A program made the position numbers and the translations under genes. The notes under the pieces are model-generated. The model worked only from the letters and a program-made list of their open reading frames with translations, ran no database searches and was not told the origin of the DNA. Below, piece by piece: positions 9,067 to 19,128 of a DNA stretch of 60,988 nt (positions are counted from its first letter, which is position 1; every line of letters begins with the position of its first letter). This stretch comes from an uncultured Bacteroidales bacterium (GTDB taxonomy: Bacteria; Bacteroidota; Bacteroidia; Bacteroidales; P3). The DNA lies in NCBI GenBank assembly GCA_947175635.1, contig CAMWNM010000009.1:1-60988 (forward strand). The letters run 5' to 3'.

Positions 9067-9807
9067 ATGGCCAGTTTTGCAGATAAACCCGGTTTCAAGC
9101 GTTTCATGAGTTACCTCTACGGGTATGGTGCCTCTATCGTTATCGTAGGTGCTCTTTTTAAGATCAACCACTATCCGGGTGCCAACCTGATGCTTATCGT
9201 CGGCATGAGTATCGAAGCTATCATCTTTATTTTTTCCACGATGGAGAAACAGCATGCCGAATACGAATGGGATCGCGTTTATCCGGCATTGAAGAACAAT
9301 CCTGACGGAAGTCCCATGTATCCGGAAGGAGAAGCGCCTTGCTACGGAGGCGGAAGCGGTTCGGTGTCGGCCGAATCGCAAAATCTCCTGGCCGAAAAGC
9401 TGGAAGAGATGCTGGAAAAAGCCAACGTAACGCCTGCTGTTTTTGAAAAACTCAGTTCCGGTCTGGAAAAACTCACCGCCACGACAGATAATCTGAGTAA
9501 CCTTACCAGCGTGGTAGGCATCAACCAGACCTATGCGACGGAACTTACCAAAATGACCGAGCATATCAGCACGCTCAACCAATTCTATACCGATCAATTG
9601 CAGATATCGAAAGCGCAGAACGAAGCCAGTCTGAAATTGCAGTCGGACGTGAACTGCATTATGGAGACTTTGAGCAGTTCGCTTGAAAGTTCGCAGAAAT
9701 ACCGTAGGGAGATAGACGACCTTTCCGAAAAGGTATCCGCCCTGAACCGGATGTACGGTCAGATGCTGGCCGCCATGCAAAACGCTCAACCGGCGGCGAA
9801 GAATTAA
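9067..9807 (+). CDS. porL: Type IX secretion motor protein PorL/GldL
   Basis: 246 aa with two N-terminal transmembrane helices (about residues 16-32 and 40-57) and a long cytoplasmic helical tail. The second helix contains a buried glutamate, Glu50 (GMSIEAIIF), equivalent to the Glu proposed to carry protons in the GldL/PorL pentamer; His35 between the helices is also typical. PorL and PorM form the inner-membrane rotary motor that powers type IX secretion with the proton gradient. The tail has long heptad-like stretches (LAEKLEEMLEKANV, LTATTDNLSNLT). It overlaps nothing and lies 37 bases upstream of porM in the canonical order. Confidence 0.95.
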   Translation: MASFADKPGFKRFMSYLYGYGASIVIVGALFKINHYPGANLMLIVGMSIEAIIFIFSTMEKQHAEYEWDRVYPALKNNPDGSPMYPEGEAPCYGGGSGSVSAESQNLLAEKLEEMLEKANVTPAVFEKLSSGLEKLTATTDNLSNLTSVVGINQTYATELTKMTEHISTLNQFYTDQLQISKAQNEASLKLQSDVNCIMETLSSSLESSQKYRREIDDLSEKVSALNRMYGQMLAAMQNAQPAAKN

Positions 9808-9844
9808 ATTTAGGGCGAGTAAAAATTTTTGAACCTATTCGGAT

Positions 9845-11413
9845 ATGTCAGGAGGAAAAGAAACACCAAGGCAAAAGATGATCGGCATGATGTACCTTGT
9901 GTACACCGCGCTGTTGGCATTGAACGTGTCGGTTGCCGTACTTGACTCGTTCCTTACCGTCAACGATGCCTTGGAATCAACTAATAACAATTACCTACAG
10001 AAAAACGGCGACCTTTACCAACGTTTTCTGGCCGCCTATACTGCCAATGAGGCGAAGGTTGCAGACCATTGGAAACGGGCGCAGAACATCAAGGAAAAAA
10101 CGGAAGAGCTTTACACTTACGTGCAGAACCTCAAATACGACTTGATCGCCTTTACCGAACAGATCCCCCTCGAAGAAGCGAAAGAGTTGAATCCGAGAAA
10201 TATCAGCCGGCAAGACAACTACGATGACCCTACCCGCTTCTTTCTGGGCGATGAACTGGCAAAAGACGGACGCGCTTACGAGTTGCATGAAAAACTTCAC
10301 GAATACCGTGAATTCCTTCTCGGTCAGCTGGATGAAGAAGAACGGGAAAAGGTGCCTTTGCGTTCTCTCCATATCAACGGCACCAAATATTACGATGCAA
10401 GCGGTCATGAAGTGAGCTGGGAAGTCTATCATTTTTCGCACACCATCATCGTGGCCGATTTGGCTTTGTTGAACAAGATCCAGAACAACATTCTCAATGC
10501 GGAAAACGACGTGGTGTCGCAGTTGTATGCCTCTATCAGCGATGACGACTTCAAGTTCGACAGCGTGGCGGCCCGTGTGGTTCCCATCGCCAACAGTGTG
10601 TTGACCGGTTCCAATTTCGAAGCGGATATCTTTGTGGCCGCTTTCGACTCCAAATCGAAGATCCGCGCGACTATCGACGGCAAGGAATACGAAGGGGAAG
10701 CCGGTTGCATCAAGTATAAGATGCCGGCCACCTCGGTAGGCACCAAAAAAGTGAACGGCACTATCCACGTACCCGGTTCTTTCGGGGTGAAATCCTATCC
10801 GTTCCAATTCGAGTACGATGTGCGCCAATCCACCGCCACGGTGAGTCCCGACGCCATGAACGTATTTTATGTAGGTGTGGACAATCCCGTTTCGGCCTTG
10901 GCAGGCGGTATCACGGATGCCAATACTCGCGTTACAATCGACAACGGTACGATCACCAAGGTGGGCCCAAGCGCTTATATCGTGCGTGTAACCCAGCCCG
11001 GAGTGGACGCTACGGTGAACGTGTATGCGATGGAAAACGGCAAACAGACCTTGATGGGAAGCAAGTCTTTCCGCGTGAAGCGCGTTCCTGACCCTGTAGC
11101 CCGCATCAACGGCCAGGACGAAGGCGTGAAACGTATCGACAAAAACACGTTGGCCAATGCCGGCGGGCTTTTGGTGTCGATGAAAGATTTTGAATTCCAG
11201 CTCAGCCTCAAGATAGCCTCTTTCAATGTACAGGTATCACGCAAGGGAGAACTGTCGGCTATGATGCCCTCGGACGGCAACAAGTTTTCGAAAAACATGA
11301 TCGACAACTTCAAGCGTTGCCAGTTGGGAGACAAGGTGTTTATCACCGATATCACCGCCCAGATGCCGGAAGGCAACCGTATGTTGGGCGATATGATTTT
11401 GACAATTAAATAG
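9845..11413 (+). CDS. porM: Type IX secretion motor protein PorM/GldM
   Basis: 522 aa with one N-terminal transmembrane helix (about residues 12-34: MIGMMYLVYTALLALNVS) preceded by Arg9, the conserved residue thought to pair with the PorL glutamate. The periplasmic part contains the helical D1 domain followed by Ig-like beta domains that span to the outer-membrane ring. Segments such as DAMNVFYVGVDNPVSALAGG and the C-terminal ITAQMPEGNRMLGDM fit GldM. It transmits motor rotation to the PorK/N ring. The key residues for proton-driven function are present in both this protein and PorL. Confidence 0.95.
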   Translation: MSGGKETPRQKMIGMMYLVYTALLALNVSVAVLDSFLTVNDALESTNNNYLQKNGDLYQRFLAAYTANEAKVADHWKRAQNIKEKTEELYTYVQNLKYDLIAFTEQIPLEEAKELNPRNISRQDNYDDPTRFFLGDELAKDGRAYELHEKLHEYREFLLGQLDEEEREKVPLRSLHINGTKYYDASGHEVSWEVYHFSHTIIVADLALLNKIQNNILNAENDVVSQLYASISDDDFKFDSVAARVVPIANSVLTGSNFEADIFVAAFDSKSKIRATIDGKEYEGEAGCIKYKMPATSVGTKKVNGTIHVPGSFGVKSYPFQFEYDVRQSTATVSPDAMNVFYVGVDNPVSALAGGITDANTRVTIDNGTITKVGPSAYIVRVTQPGVDATVNVYAMENGKQTLMGSKSFRVKRVPDPVARINGQDEGVKRIDKNTLANAGGLLVSMKDFEFQLSLKIASFNVQVSRKGELSAMMPSDGNKFSKNMIDNFKRCQLGDKVFITDITAQMPEGNRMLGDMILTIK

Positions 11414-11450
11414 TGTGCATATTCTCTCGCAAGAGATAAAATAAACCGTT

Positions 11451-12311
11451 ATGAAACGAATCATCCTTTCAATCTTAGCGGCGGCTTTCTTCGGAATGTT
11501 TGCCGGTTCTCTCAAGGCGCAGGTTTTGGAAGACACGCCTCCCTTGGATAACTTTTACAAGAAGGAAAATACCGCCGACCGTCTGCCGCGCGAATATGTT
11601 CATGTCCGTGAAGCCGATGTGTTCATCAAATGGAGGGTATGGAGAATGGTGGATTTCCGCATGAAGATGAACCAATATCTCTACTACCCCATCGAACCGG
11701 TACAAGACCGTATCAGTTTGATGAGCCTTATCATCAAAAGCATGGAGAGCGGCAGCATCGTGGCCTACGATCCTTTTACGGACGACTTCCGCAAACAGCT
11801 CACTTACGAAGAATTTATCCGTCAGAACACACAGATCAAGGAACTGCAGAAAGAAGATCTGGACAACCCCGGACAGTTCATCACTTCGATGGATACCTCT
11901 TCTTTCCAGATCCACAACGTGAAGATGATCCGTTTGAAGGAAGACTGGTTCATCGATAAACAGCGCTCCATCCGCGATATCCGCGTATTGGGCATGGCCC
12001 CCGTTATTCAGGTGTTCGATGAAGAAAGCGGTCAATTGAAAGGGAACCAGACATTGTTCTGGCTCTATTATCCGTCGGTTCGTAACACTTTTGCCAAAAC
12101 CGAAACCTTCAACCGGCATAACAGCGCCATGCGGCAGTCTTACGATGATGTTTTTGCCTGGAACAGATGGTTCCAAAGCTATATCACCAAAATCGACAAT
12201 CAGCAGGACCGGCAGATCTCGGCTTACGCACAGGGAGCCAATATCATGAGGGAAGCCGAACGTATAGAAGAAATGCTCTTTGAGATAGAGCACGATCTGT
12301 GGGAATATTAA
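11451..12311 (+). CDS. porN: Type IX secretion ring protein PorN/GldN
   Basis: 286 aa with a Sec signal (MKRIILSILAAAFFGMFAGSLKAQ, cleavage after KAQ). Characteristic GldN features are WRVWRMVDFRMKMNQYLYYP, YEEFIRQNTQIK, IRDIRVLGMAPV and FWLYYPSVRN. PorN is the soluble partner of PorK in the periplasmic ring of the type IX secretion system. It is the last gene of the porPKLMN unit; a long hairpin followed by T residues lies 36 bases past its stop and should end the operon, leaving recG to its own promoter. Confidence 0.95.
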   Translation: MKRIILSILAAAFFGMFAGSLKAQVLEDTPPLDNFYKKENTADRLPREYVHVREADVFIKWRVWRMVDFRMKMNQYLYYPIEPVQDRISLMSLIIKSMESGSIVAYDPFTDDFRKQLTYEEFIRQNTQIKELQKEDLDNPGQFITSMDTSSFQIHNVKMIRLKEDWFIDKQRSIRDIRVLGMAPVIQVFDEESGQLKGNQTLFWLYYPSVRNTFAKTETFNRHNSAMRQSYDDVFAWNRWFQSYITKIDNQQDRQISAYAQGANIMREAERIEEMLFEIEHDLWEY

Positions 12312-12347
12312 TCCCTGTTTGCCGACAATCGGCCTAAGACGTACGGA

Positions 12348-12400
12348 AGAGGTTGTATAAAGGGCTTGCATGAACAAGACCTGTTTATACAGCCTCTTTT
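12348..12400 (+). terminator. Rho-independent terminator of the por operon
   Basis: A 14-bp stem pairs AGAGGTTGTATAAA (12348-12361) with TTTATACAGCCTCT (12384-12397), with a single G-T pair. The 22-nt loop contains a smaller CTTG/CAAG stem. Four T residues follow. It lies between the porN stop and the recG promoter box. Confidence 0.75.
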
Positions 12401-12432
12401 GCTTATCCCTCCTTCATGAACGTTTTTTGGTG

Positions 12433-12440
12433 TAACTTTA
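12433..12440 (+). promoter_or_regulatory. -7 box of the recG operon
   Basis: TAACTTTA matches TAnnTTTG in 7 of 8 positions and ends 4 nt before the recG ATG, so the transcript would be leaderless. No clear -33 element is visible at 19-21 nt. Confidence 0.35.
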
Positions 12441-12444
12441 CGGG

Positions 12445-14547
12445 ATGTTTGACTTTTTTGCGCAGGAAATAGAATACCTCAAAGGCGTTGGACCGGCCAG
12501 AGCCAATATCCTCCGAAGCGAAGCCAAGGTGCGTACTTACGGAGACTTGCTCAATTATTTTCCGTTCCGTTACGTTGAGAAAGGCGATTTTGTCGGTATC
12601 GGCCAGATACATGACGACAGGAATCCTGTAGCCATCAAGGGAAAGATAAAAAGCGTGAGCGAAGTCGGATTCGGTCGGAATAAACGTTTGGTGGCGCAAA
12701 TGTGCGATGAAACGGGTTGCATCGAACTCACTTGGTTTTCGGGGCTGAAATGGATCAGCCAGCAGATAAAGCCTCATGTACAACTAACCGCCTACGGAAA
12801 GCCCGTTGTCTTTAACCATCGCCTGGGCATCAATCATCCCGAAATAGAGATTTTAGACGCTTCCAAACCCATACAGGAATCCGGGCCTGCCATCCAGCCG
12901 GTCTATCCCACCACCGAGACCATGAAAAACAAAGGGCTTACGCCAAAAGCCCTGGCCGCAATCACCCGGAATCTCTGCCAACAAGCACGGCAGAGTATTC
13001 CGGAAATACTGAGTCCGGAGATCGTAACCCGCTATCGTTTACTGTCGAGGGAAGAATCCTATCGTCAGGTACATCACCCCGACAGTCTCGCCTTTGCCGA
13101 ATGCGCCCGGCAGAGGCTCAAATTCGAAGAATTACTGCTGTTGCAACTCCGGATCCTGCGTCATAAAATGAAAAACGCCAAGGTGAAGGGGCTTGTTTTC
13201 GATAAGGTCGGGGATAACTTCCTGTATTTTTTTAATCATAACCTGAATTTTGAATTGACCGGCGCGCAAAAACGGGTGGTGAAGGAAATACGCTCCGATA
13301 CCAGAACGGGATGGCAAATGAACCGTCTTTTACAAGGCGATGTGGGAAGCGGGAAAACCATCGTGGCCTTGATGTCGATGCTGCTGGCGGTAGATAACGG
13401 CTTTCAGGCCTGCCTGATGGCACCCACCGAAATTTTGGCCAAACAACATTACAACAGCATTTCGACCCTGCTCCGATCGATGAACGTGCGGGCAGGACTG
13501 CTTACCGGCTCCACGGCGAAAAAAGACCGCGCGATCCTGGGCAATCTGCTTTTGGAGGGGCAGATGAACCTGCTGATAGGCACGCACGCGCTTTTGGAAG
13601 ACGCTGTGGTGTTTAAGAATCTGGGATTGGTGGTGATAGACGAACAACACCGGTTCGGTGTGGCGCAAAGAGCCAGGTTGTGGGCGAAAAATCAGATCCC
13701 GCCCCATATTTTGGTGATGACCGCCACGCCTATTCCGCGCACGTTGGGCATGACGCTCTACGGAGATCTGGATGTTTCGGTGATCGATGAACTCCCCCCA
13801 AACCGGAAGCCGGTAAAAACGGTGCACTTCACCGACAAAGACAGACTCAAGTTGTTTTCTTTCATGCGTGGGGAAATAGCGCAGGGCCGTCAGATATACA
13901 TCGTCTATCCGTTGATACAGGAATCCGAAAATTCGGATTTGAAAGATTTGATGGACGGCTATGAGAGCATCAGCCGGGCTTTCCCTCTGCCGGATTACCG
14001 CATCAGTATCGTTCACGGCAGGATGAAGGCGGAAGACAAGGAATTTGAAATGCAGCGTTTCAAAAAGGGTGAAACCCAAATCATGGTGGCCACCACGGTG
14101 ATTGAAGTAGGTGTGGATGTGCCCAACGCGAGCGTGATGGTGATCGAAAACAGCGAACGTTTCGGCCTTGCCCAGCTGCACCAACTGCGGGGACGTGTGG
14201 GCAGAGGCGCGGAACAATCCTATTGCATCCTGATGAGTGCCTCCCGGCTCAGCGGCGATGCCAAAGAACGTATCGACACGATGGTGGCAACCAACGACGG
14301 CTTTAAAATAGCCGAAGCCGACCTTAAACTACGGGGGCCGGGCGATCTGCAGGGAACACGGCAAAGCGGCCTGCTGGCGCTTAAAATCGCCGATATCGTG
14401 GAAGACGAAAACATCATGCGGGCCGCCCGCTACACCGCCACGGAAATCTTGCAGGAAGACCCCGACTTGCAATTGCCCAAAAACCGGCTTCTGGCAATTG
14501 AAATGCAGAAAAACGGCAAAGACAATTTTTGGGCCAAAATCAGTTGA
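12445..14547 (+). CDS. recG: ATP-dependent DNA helicase RecG
   Basis: 700-aa branch-migration helicase that remodels stalled replication forks and Holliday junctions. The N-terminal wedge/OB domain (about 1-260) is followed by superfamily 2 helicase motifs: Walker A GDVGSGKT, the DExH box VIDEQHRFGV, TATPIPRTL, TTVIEVGVDVPNA and QLRGRVGR. Length matches the family. It is the first gene of a tightly packed unit with uvrA (2-base gap), a nucleoside kinase and murF. The first two genes both serve DNA repair. Confidence 0.97.
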   Translation: MFDFFAQEIEYLKGVGPARANILRSEAKVRTYGDLLNYFPFRYVEKGDFVGIGQIHDDRNPVAIKGKIKSVSEVGFGRNKRLVAQMCDETGCIELTWFSGLKWISQQIKPHVQLTAYGKPVVFNHRLGINHPEIEILDASKPIQESGPAIQPVYPTTETMKNKGLTPKALAAITRNLCQQARQSIPEILSPEIVTRYRLLSREESYRQVHHPDSLAFAECARQRLKFEELLLLQLRILRHKMKNAKVKGLVFDKVGDNFLYFFNHNLNFELTGAQKRVVKEIRSDTRTGWQMNRLLQGDVGSGKTIVALMSMLLAVDNGFQACLMAPTEILAKQHYNSISTLLRSMNVRAGLLTGSTAKKDRAILGNLLLEGQMNLLIGTHALLEDAVVFKNLGLVVIDEQHRFGVAQRARLWAKNQIPPHILVMTATPIPRTLGMTLYGDLDVSVIDELPPNRKPVKTVHFTDKDRLKLFSFMRGEIAQGRQIYIVYPLIQESENSDLKDLMDGYESISRAFPLPDYRISIVHGRMKAEDKEFEMQRFKKGETQIMVATTVIEVGVDVPNASVMVIENSERFGLAQLHQLRGRVGRGAEQSYCILMSASRLSGDAKERIDTMVATNDGFKIAEADLKLRGPGDLQGTRQSGLLALKIADIVEDENIMRAARYTATEILQEDPDLQLPKNRLLAIEMQKNGKDNFWAKIS

Positions 14548-14549
14548 CC

Positions 14550-17399
14550 ATGGAAAACAGACATCTTTCGATATATGGCGCACGGGCCCATAACTTGCAG
14601 AATATCGATCTCCATCTTCCGCTGCAGAAACTGATCGTGATTACCGGTCTGAGCGGCAGCGGAAAATCGTCTATTGCGTTCGATACCATCTATGCCGAAG
14701 GGCAACGCCGCTATATGGAGACTTTTTCGGCTTACGCCCGCCAGTTTATCGGCACACTGGAACGCCCCGACGTGGATAAGATTGACGGTCTGAGTCCGGT
14801 CATCGCCATCGAACAAAAAACCACCAACAAGAATCCTCGTTCTACCGTGGGTACGGTAACGGAAATCTACGACTACCTGCGTTTGCTCTTCGCCCGCATC
14901 GGCGAGGCATACTCGTATGTAAGCGGAGAAAAGATGGTGAAGTATACTGAAGAACGCATCGTGGAACTGATTCTGAAGGAATACGAGGGAAAGCGGATTC
15001 TGATTCTGGCACCTTTGGTGAGCGGCCGCAAGGGACATTATCGGGAACTGTTCGAAAACGTGCGCAAACAGGGGTATCTCAAGGTGAGAACCGACGGAGA
15101 GATTACCGACCTGAATTTCGGCATGTATCTGGACCGATACAAAACCCACGACATCGAGTTGGTGATAGACAAGATGACGGTAAACGACAAAAGCCGTACC
15201 CGTCTGGTTCAGGGTATCAAGGCTGCCGTGAAACAAGGCAAAGGGCGTGTGATGATCTACGATGAAGACACCCGGGAGGCACGCCACTACAGCAAGACAC
15301 TGATGTGTCCCGTTTCGGGCCTCTCCTATCCCGAACCCGAACCCAATACCTTTTCCTTCAATTCGCCTTACGGAGCCTGTCCGAATTGCAAAGGCCTCGG
15401 AAAGGAAGTTTCTCCCGATATGAACAAAATCATACCGGATTCAAAACTCAGCATCAAGCAGGGAGGGCTGGCCCCCCTGCAATTAGATAGGTCTGACCGA
15501 AAAGAAAGTTATCTGGGAGAAAACTGGATTCTGACGCAGATCGAGATGATCGGGAAAGCCTATCATTTCGATTTGAGTACACCTTTGAAAGATATCTGTG
15601 AAGAAGGCTTGAACGCCATCCTGCATGGCGAACACCGTTGCATAGAGATGAAAAACAAATCGCTGGGGGTAACACGCAAGCTGGATATCGATTTTGACGG
15701 GATCATTTCCTACCTCCAACGCTTTTCAGAGAACGGCGGTCCACGTGAGCAGAAGTGGGCTTTGCAATATATGTCGACCAAAACTTGCAGTGAATGCGGC
15801 GGTACCCGGCTCCAAAAGATATCGCTGTCTTACCGCATCAACGGCAAAAACATCGCCGAACTCTCGGCCCTGAGCCTGGAAGAACTTTATGCATGGCTGG
15901 AAGATGCAGAACCGAACCTTACGGACAACCAACGCAAGATCGGTCATGAAATCCTGCGCGAAATCAAAAACCGGATCCGTTTCCTGCTGGACGTAGGAAT
16001 AGGCTATCTTTCCCTGTCCCGGGAAACCACGCATCTTTCGGGCGGTGAAACGCAACGCATCCGTTTGGCTACTCAAATCGGCTCTAAACTGGTGGGCGTG
16101 CTGTATATTCTGGATGAACCCAGTATCGGCCTTCACCAGCGCGACAACCGCAAACTTATCGACTCGCTCAAGAGATTGCGCGATATGGGCAATACGGTGA
16201 TTGTTGTGGAACACGATGAAGATATGATGCGTGCGGCCGACTATATCGTGGATATGGGGCCCGGTTCGGGAACAGAAGGCGGAAAGGTAACCGCCCAGGG
16301 AGAGCCCCGTACTTTTCTGAAACAGAAGTCCATCACCACAGATTATCTGAACGGAATCCGGAAAATCGCCATTCCGGAAACGCGGCGCAAAGGCAATGGG
16401 TGCCACCTGTGTTTGAAAGGTGCCTGCGGACACAACCTTAAGAACGTGGATCTGAAGATTCCGCTCAACACTTTCATCTGCGTAACGGGGGTTTCAGGCA
16501 GCGGAAAATCATCCCTGATCGGCCAAACCCTGCAACCCGTCTTAAGCCGCCATTTCTACCGTTCGAGCGCCGAACCGCTCCATTATCGGCAGATAGAGGG
16601 ATTGCAGCATATCGACAAAGTGATTGAAGTGGATCAGGCACCTATCGGACGCAGTCCGCGTTCCAATCCCGTTACCTATGTGGGCGTGTTCGATGAAATC
16701 CGCCAACTCTATGCCTCTCTGCCCGACTCCAAGATCAGGGGATACAAGGCGGGAAGATTCTCATTCAACGTAAAAGGCGGCCGTTGCGAAAAATGCAGCG
16801 GAGCGGGCATCGAAACCATCGAGATGAACTTTTTGCCCGATGTGTACGTTACCTGCGAAGAATGCAACGGCAAGCGTTACAACCGGGAAACACTCGAAAT
16901 CCGCTACAAGGGAAAATCCATCAACGATGTGCTGAACATGAGTATCGCCCAGGCGGTGGAATTTTTCGAGAACATTCCCTTTATCGTTTCCAAACTCAAG
17001 ACCCTGAATGATGTGGGACTGGGTTATATCACACTCGGCCAGCCTTCCACCACACTTTCAGGCGGAGAGGCGCAACGTATCAAGTTGGCTGCGGAACTTT
17101 CGAAAAAAGAAACCGGAAACACCCTCTACATATTGGACGAACCCACTACCGGCCTACATTTTGAAGATATCCGCATTCTGCTTGTCGTTTTGCAGAAACT
17201 GGTGGATGCCGGCAATACAGTGCTGGTTATCGAACATAATCTGGACGTAATCAAATGCGCCGATTATATCATCGACCTTGGACCGGAAGGAGGAAAAGCG
17301 GGTGGCAGCATCGTGGCCGAGGGTGCGCCCGAACAAGTTATAGTGAACAAAAAAAGTTATACGGGACGCTATCTGGCGCCTCTCTTAAAAAAGGAATAA
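14550..17399 (+). CDS. uvrA: Excinuclease ABC subunit A
   Basis: 949-aa damage-recognition ATPase of nucleotide excision repair. It carries two ABC modules: GLSGSGKSS with LSGGETQRIRL, and GVSGSGKSS with LSGGEAQRIKL. The second zinc finger is intact, with CEKC and CEEC about 30 residues apart near residues 750-785. In the first zinc module the usual CxxC is CPVSG, keeping only one of the two cysteines, while the downstream CPNC is present. The ATG at 14550 (MENRHLSIYGARAHNL) is the normal family start; upstream in-frame codons overlap recG and are rejected. It ends 2 bases before the kinase gene. Confidence 0.97.
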   Translation: MENRHLSIYGARAHNLQNIDLHLPLQKLIVITGLSGSGKSSIAFDTIYAEGQRRYMETFSAYARQFIGTLERPDVDKIDGLSPVIAIEQKTTNKNPRSTVGTVTEIYDYLRLLFARIGEAYSYVSGEKMVKYTEERIVELILKEYEGKRILILAPLVSGRKGHYRELFENVRKQGYLKVRTDGEITDLNFGMYLDRYKTHDIELVIDKMTVNDKSRTRLVQGIKAAVKQGKGRVMIYDEDTREARHYSKTLMCPVSGLSYPEPEPNTFSFNSPYGACPNCKGLGKEVSPDMNKIIPDSKLSIKQGGLAPLQLDRSDRKESYLGENWILTQIEMIGKAYHFDLSTPLKDICEEGLNAILHGEHRCIEMKNKSLGVTRKLDIDFDGIISYLQRFSENGGPREQKWALQYMSTKTCSECGGTRLQKISLSYRINGKNIAELSALSLEELYAWLEDAEPNLTDNQRKIGHEILREIKNRIRFLLDVGIGYLSLSRETTHLSGGETQRIRLATQIGSKLVGVLYILDEPSIGLHQRDNRKLIDSLKRLRDMGNTVIVVEHDEDMMRAADYIVDMGPGSGTEGGKVTAQGEPRTFLKQKSITTDYLNGIRKIAIPETRRKGNGCHLCLKGACGHNLKNVDLKIPLNTFICVTGVSGSGKSSLIGQTLQPVLSRHFYRSSAEPLHYRQIEGLQHIDKVIEVDQAPIGRSPRSNPVTYVGVFDEIRQLYASLPDSKIRGYKAGRFSFNVKGGRCEKCSGAGIETIEMNFLPDVYVTCEECNGKRYNRETLEIRYKGKSINDVLNMSIAQAVEFFENIPFIVSKLKTLNDVGLGYITLGQPSTTLSGGEAQRIKLAAELSKKETGNTLYILDEPTTGLHFEDIRILLVVLQKLVDAGNTVLVIEHNLDVIKCADYIIDLGPEGGKAGGSIVAEGAPEQVIVNKKSYTGRYLAPLLKKE

Positions 17400-17401
17400 G
17401 C

Positions 17402-19105
17402 ATGTCTTCTGTAAAAATCTTCTGCAAGAACACGGGCCTCTGCAAGGAATATCCTTTGGGAACCACCCTTTCGCAAATCGCCGCCGACCAGAATGTAAGG
17501 CTCAAGGATGATATTTTAGGCGCGAAGGTGAATCACAAACTGCGGGAATTGTCTTATGAACTCTATAAGCCCAAAACCGTTGAGTTTATCGATATCCATA
17601 ATGACATGGGATATTCGATGTACATGCGTTCGATGGTCTTTATCCTTTTCAAGGCCGTTCGCGACCTTTGGCCCGAAACCACGCTCAAGGTGGAGCATTC
17701 TCTTCCCTGGGGCAGCTATTGCGAACTGAACGGCTGGAAAGGCAAGATCACGCTCAGCATGGTGGGTAAAATCCGAAAACGGATGCAGGAAATCGTAGAT
17801 GCCGACCTGCCTTTCGCCCGCATACAGATGCCGACCGAAGAAGCCATCGACATCTTCAAGAAACACCGGCTCAACGAAAAGGTGCTGTTGTTTCAAACGC
17901 GGCGGGAACTCTACACCTCTGTTTATACCTTAGACAATGCCGCCAACTATTTTTACGGTTATCTCGTTCCCTCTACGGGCTATATCCGCAACTTCCACAT
18001 CGACCGCTACTTCGGGAACGGCATCATCGCCGTCCGCCCCGACCTTAAGGAAACCGTGGGGGCGAACACCAGAGATTTTCTCTCCCATCTGCTCAGCGAG
18101 GCCCTGCACGGTGGCAGCAAGCTTTTCAAAACATTTCAGGAACAAAAGGAATGGCTCGATATCATGGGCGTTCCCTATGTAGGTAAACTCAACAAAGTCT
18201 TGATGGAAGAAGGTCCGAGCCGGCTCATTCAGGTGTCGGAAGCCTTGCAGGAGAAGAAGATCGCCAGTATCGCCGATATGGTGGTGAAACGTCCCGACTG
18301 CCGCATCGTGCTTATCAGCGGGCCTTCTTCTTCGGGAAAGACCACTTTCTGCAAACGGTTGTCTGTGCAACTTCAGGTATTGGGATACCAAACGGCCGAA
18401 ATTTCGTTGGATGATTATTTTGTGGACCGGGAAAAGACTCCCAGGGATGAAAACGGCGATTACGATTTTGAATGTCTGGAAGCCGTTGACCGTGATTTTT
18501 TCAACCAACAGCTGCAACAGATGCTGGAAGCGAAAAAAGACACGGAAATCAAACTGCCCACTTTCGATTTTAAGGATGGAAAACGAAAATTCTTGGGGAA
18601 AAAAGTACGCATAACCCCAAAGACCATTGTGATTGTGGAAGGTATCCATGGCTTGAATCCCGCTCTCACGACAATTGAAGACCGCTACACCTTCAAGATT
18701 TTTGTTTCCGCGCTCACCCATATCAGCATCGATGCCCAGAATCCGATAAGCAGCACCGACAACCGGCTTATCAGAAGACTGGTTCGGGACAACAATTTCA
18801 GGGGTTATTCAGCCTTGCAGACCCTTGAACGATGGCCGAGCGTGAAACGCGGTGCCAACAAAAACATCTTTCCCTTCCAAGAAAATGCCGATGTGATGTT
18901 CAATTCGGCCCTGCTGTTTGAATTATGCGTACTCAAGAAATACGCCGAACCACTCCTGCGGGAAATTCCCGAAACATCGGAACATTACGGTGAGGCAGGC
19001 AGACTGCTCAAATTCCTCTCCTTCTTCACCTCCATTGATGAGAAAGAAATCCCCCCCACTTCCGTTCTGCGTGAATTTTTAGGCGGAAGCAGTTTTGTCT
19101 ATTGA
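17402..19105 (+). CDS. TGS-domain nucleoside (uridine-type) kinase
   Basis: 567 aa. An N-terminal TGS/ubiquitin-like domain (KEYPLGTTLSQIA, residues 15-60) is followed by a region related to the threonyl-tRNA synthetase editing domain (EHSLPWGSYCEL) and a C-terminal P-loop kinase of the phosphoribulokinase/uridine kinase type, with Walker A SGPSSSGKTTFCKRL and EISLDDYFVDR. This architecture is common in Bacteroidota and Firmicutes and is annotated as a nucleoside kinase. The real substrate is not shown by the sequence, and the synthetase-like half suggests a possible RNA or ribosome link. The start at 17402 (MSSVKIF) directly follows uvrA; longer upstream starts overlap it. Confidence 0.85.
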   Translation: MSSVKIFCKNTGLCKEYPLGTTLSQIAADQNVRLKDDILGAKVNHKLRELSYELYKPKTVEFIDIHNDMGYSMYMRSMVFILFKAVRDLWPETTLKVEHSLPWGSYCELNGWKGKITLSMVGKIRKRMQEIVDADLPFARIQMPTEEAIDIFKKHRLNEKVLLFQTRRELYTSVYTLDNAANYFYGYLVPSTGYIRNFHIDRYFGNGIIAVRPDLKETVGANTRDFLSHLLSEALHGGSKLFKTFQEQKEWLDIMGVPYVGKLNKVLMEEGPSRLIQVSEALQEKKIASIADMVVKRPDCRIVLISGPSSSGKTTFCKRLSVQLQVLGYQTAEISLDDYFVDREKTPRDENGDYDFECLEAVDRDFFNQQLQQMLEAKKDTEIKLPTFDFKDGKRKFLGKKVRITPKTIVIVEGIHGLNPALTTIEDRYTFKIFVSALTHISIDAQNPISSTDNRLIRRLVRDNNFRGYSALQTLERWPSVKRGANKNIFPFQENADVMFNSALLFELCVLKKYAEPLLREIPETSEHYGEAGRLLKFLSFFTSIDEKEIPPTSVLREFLGGSSFVY

Positions 19106-19128
19106 TTTTTCCGGAAACGAATCCAATT

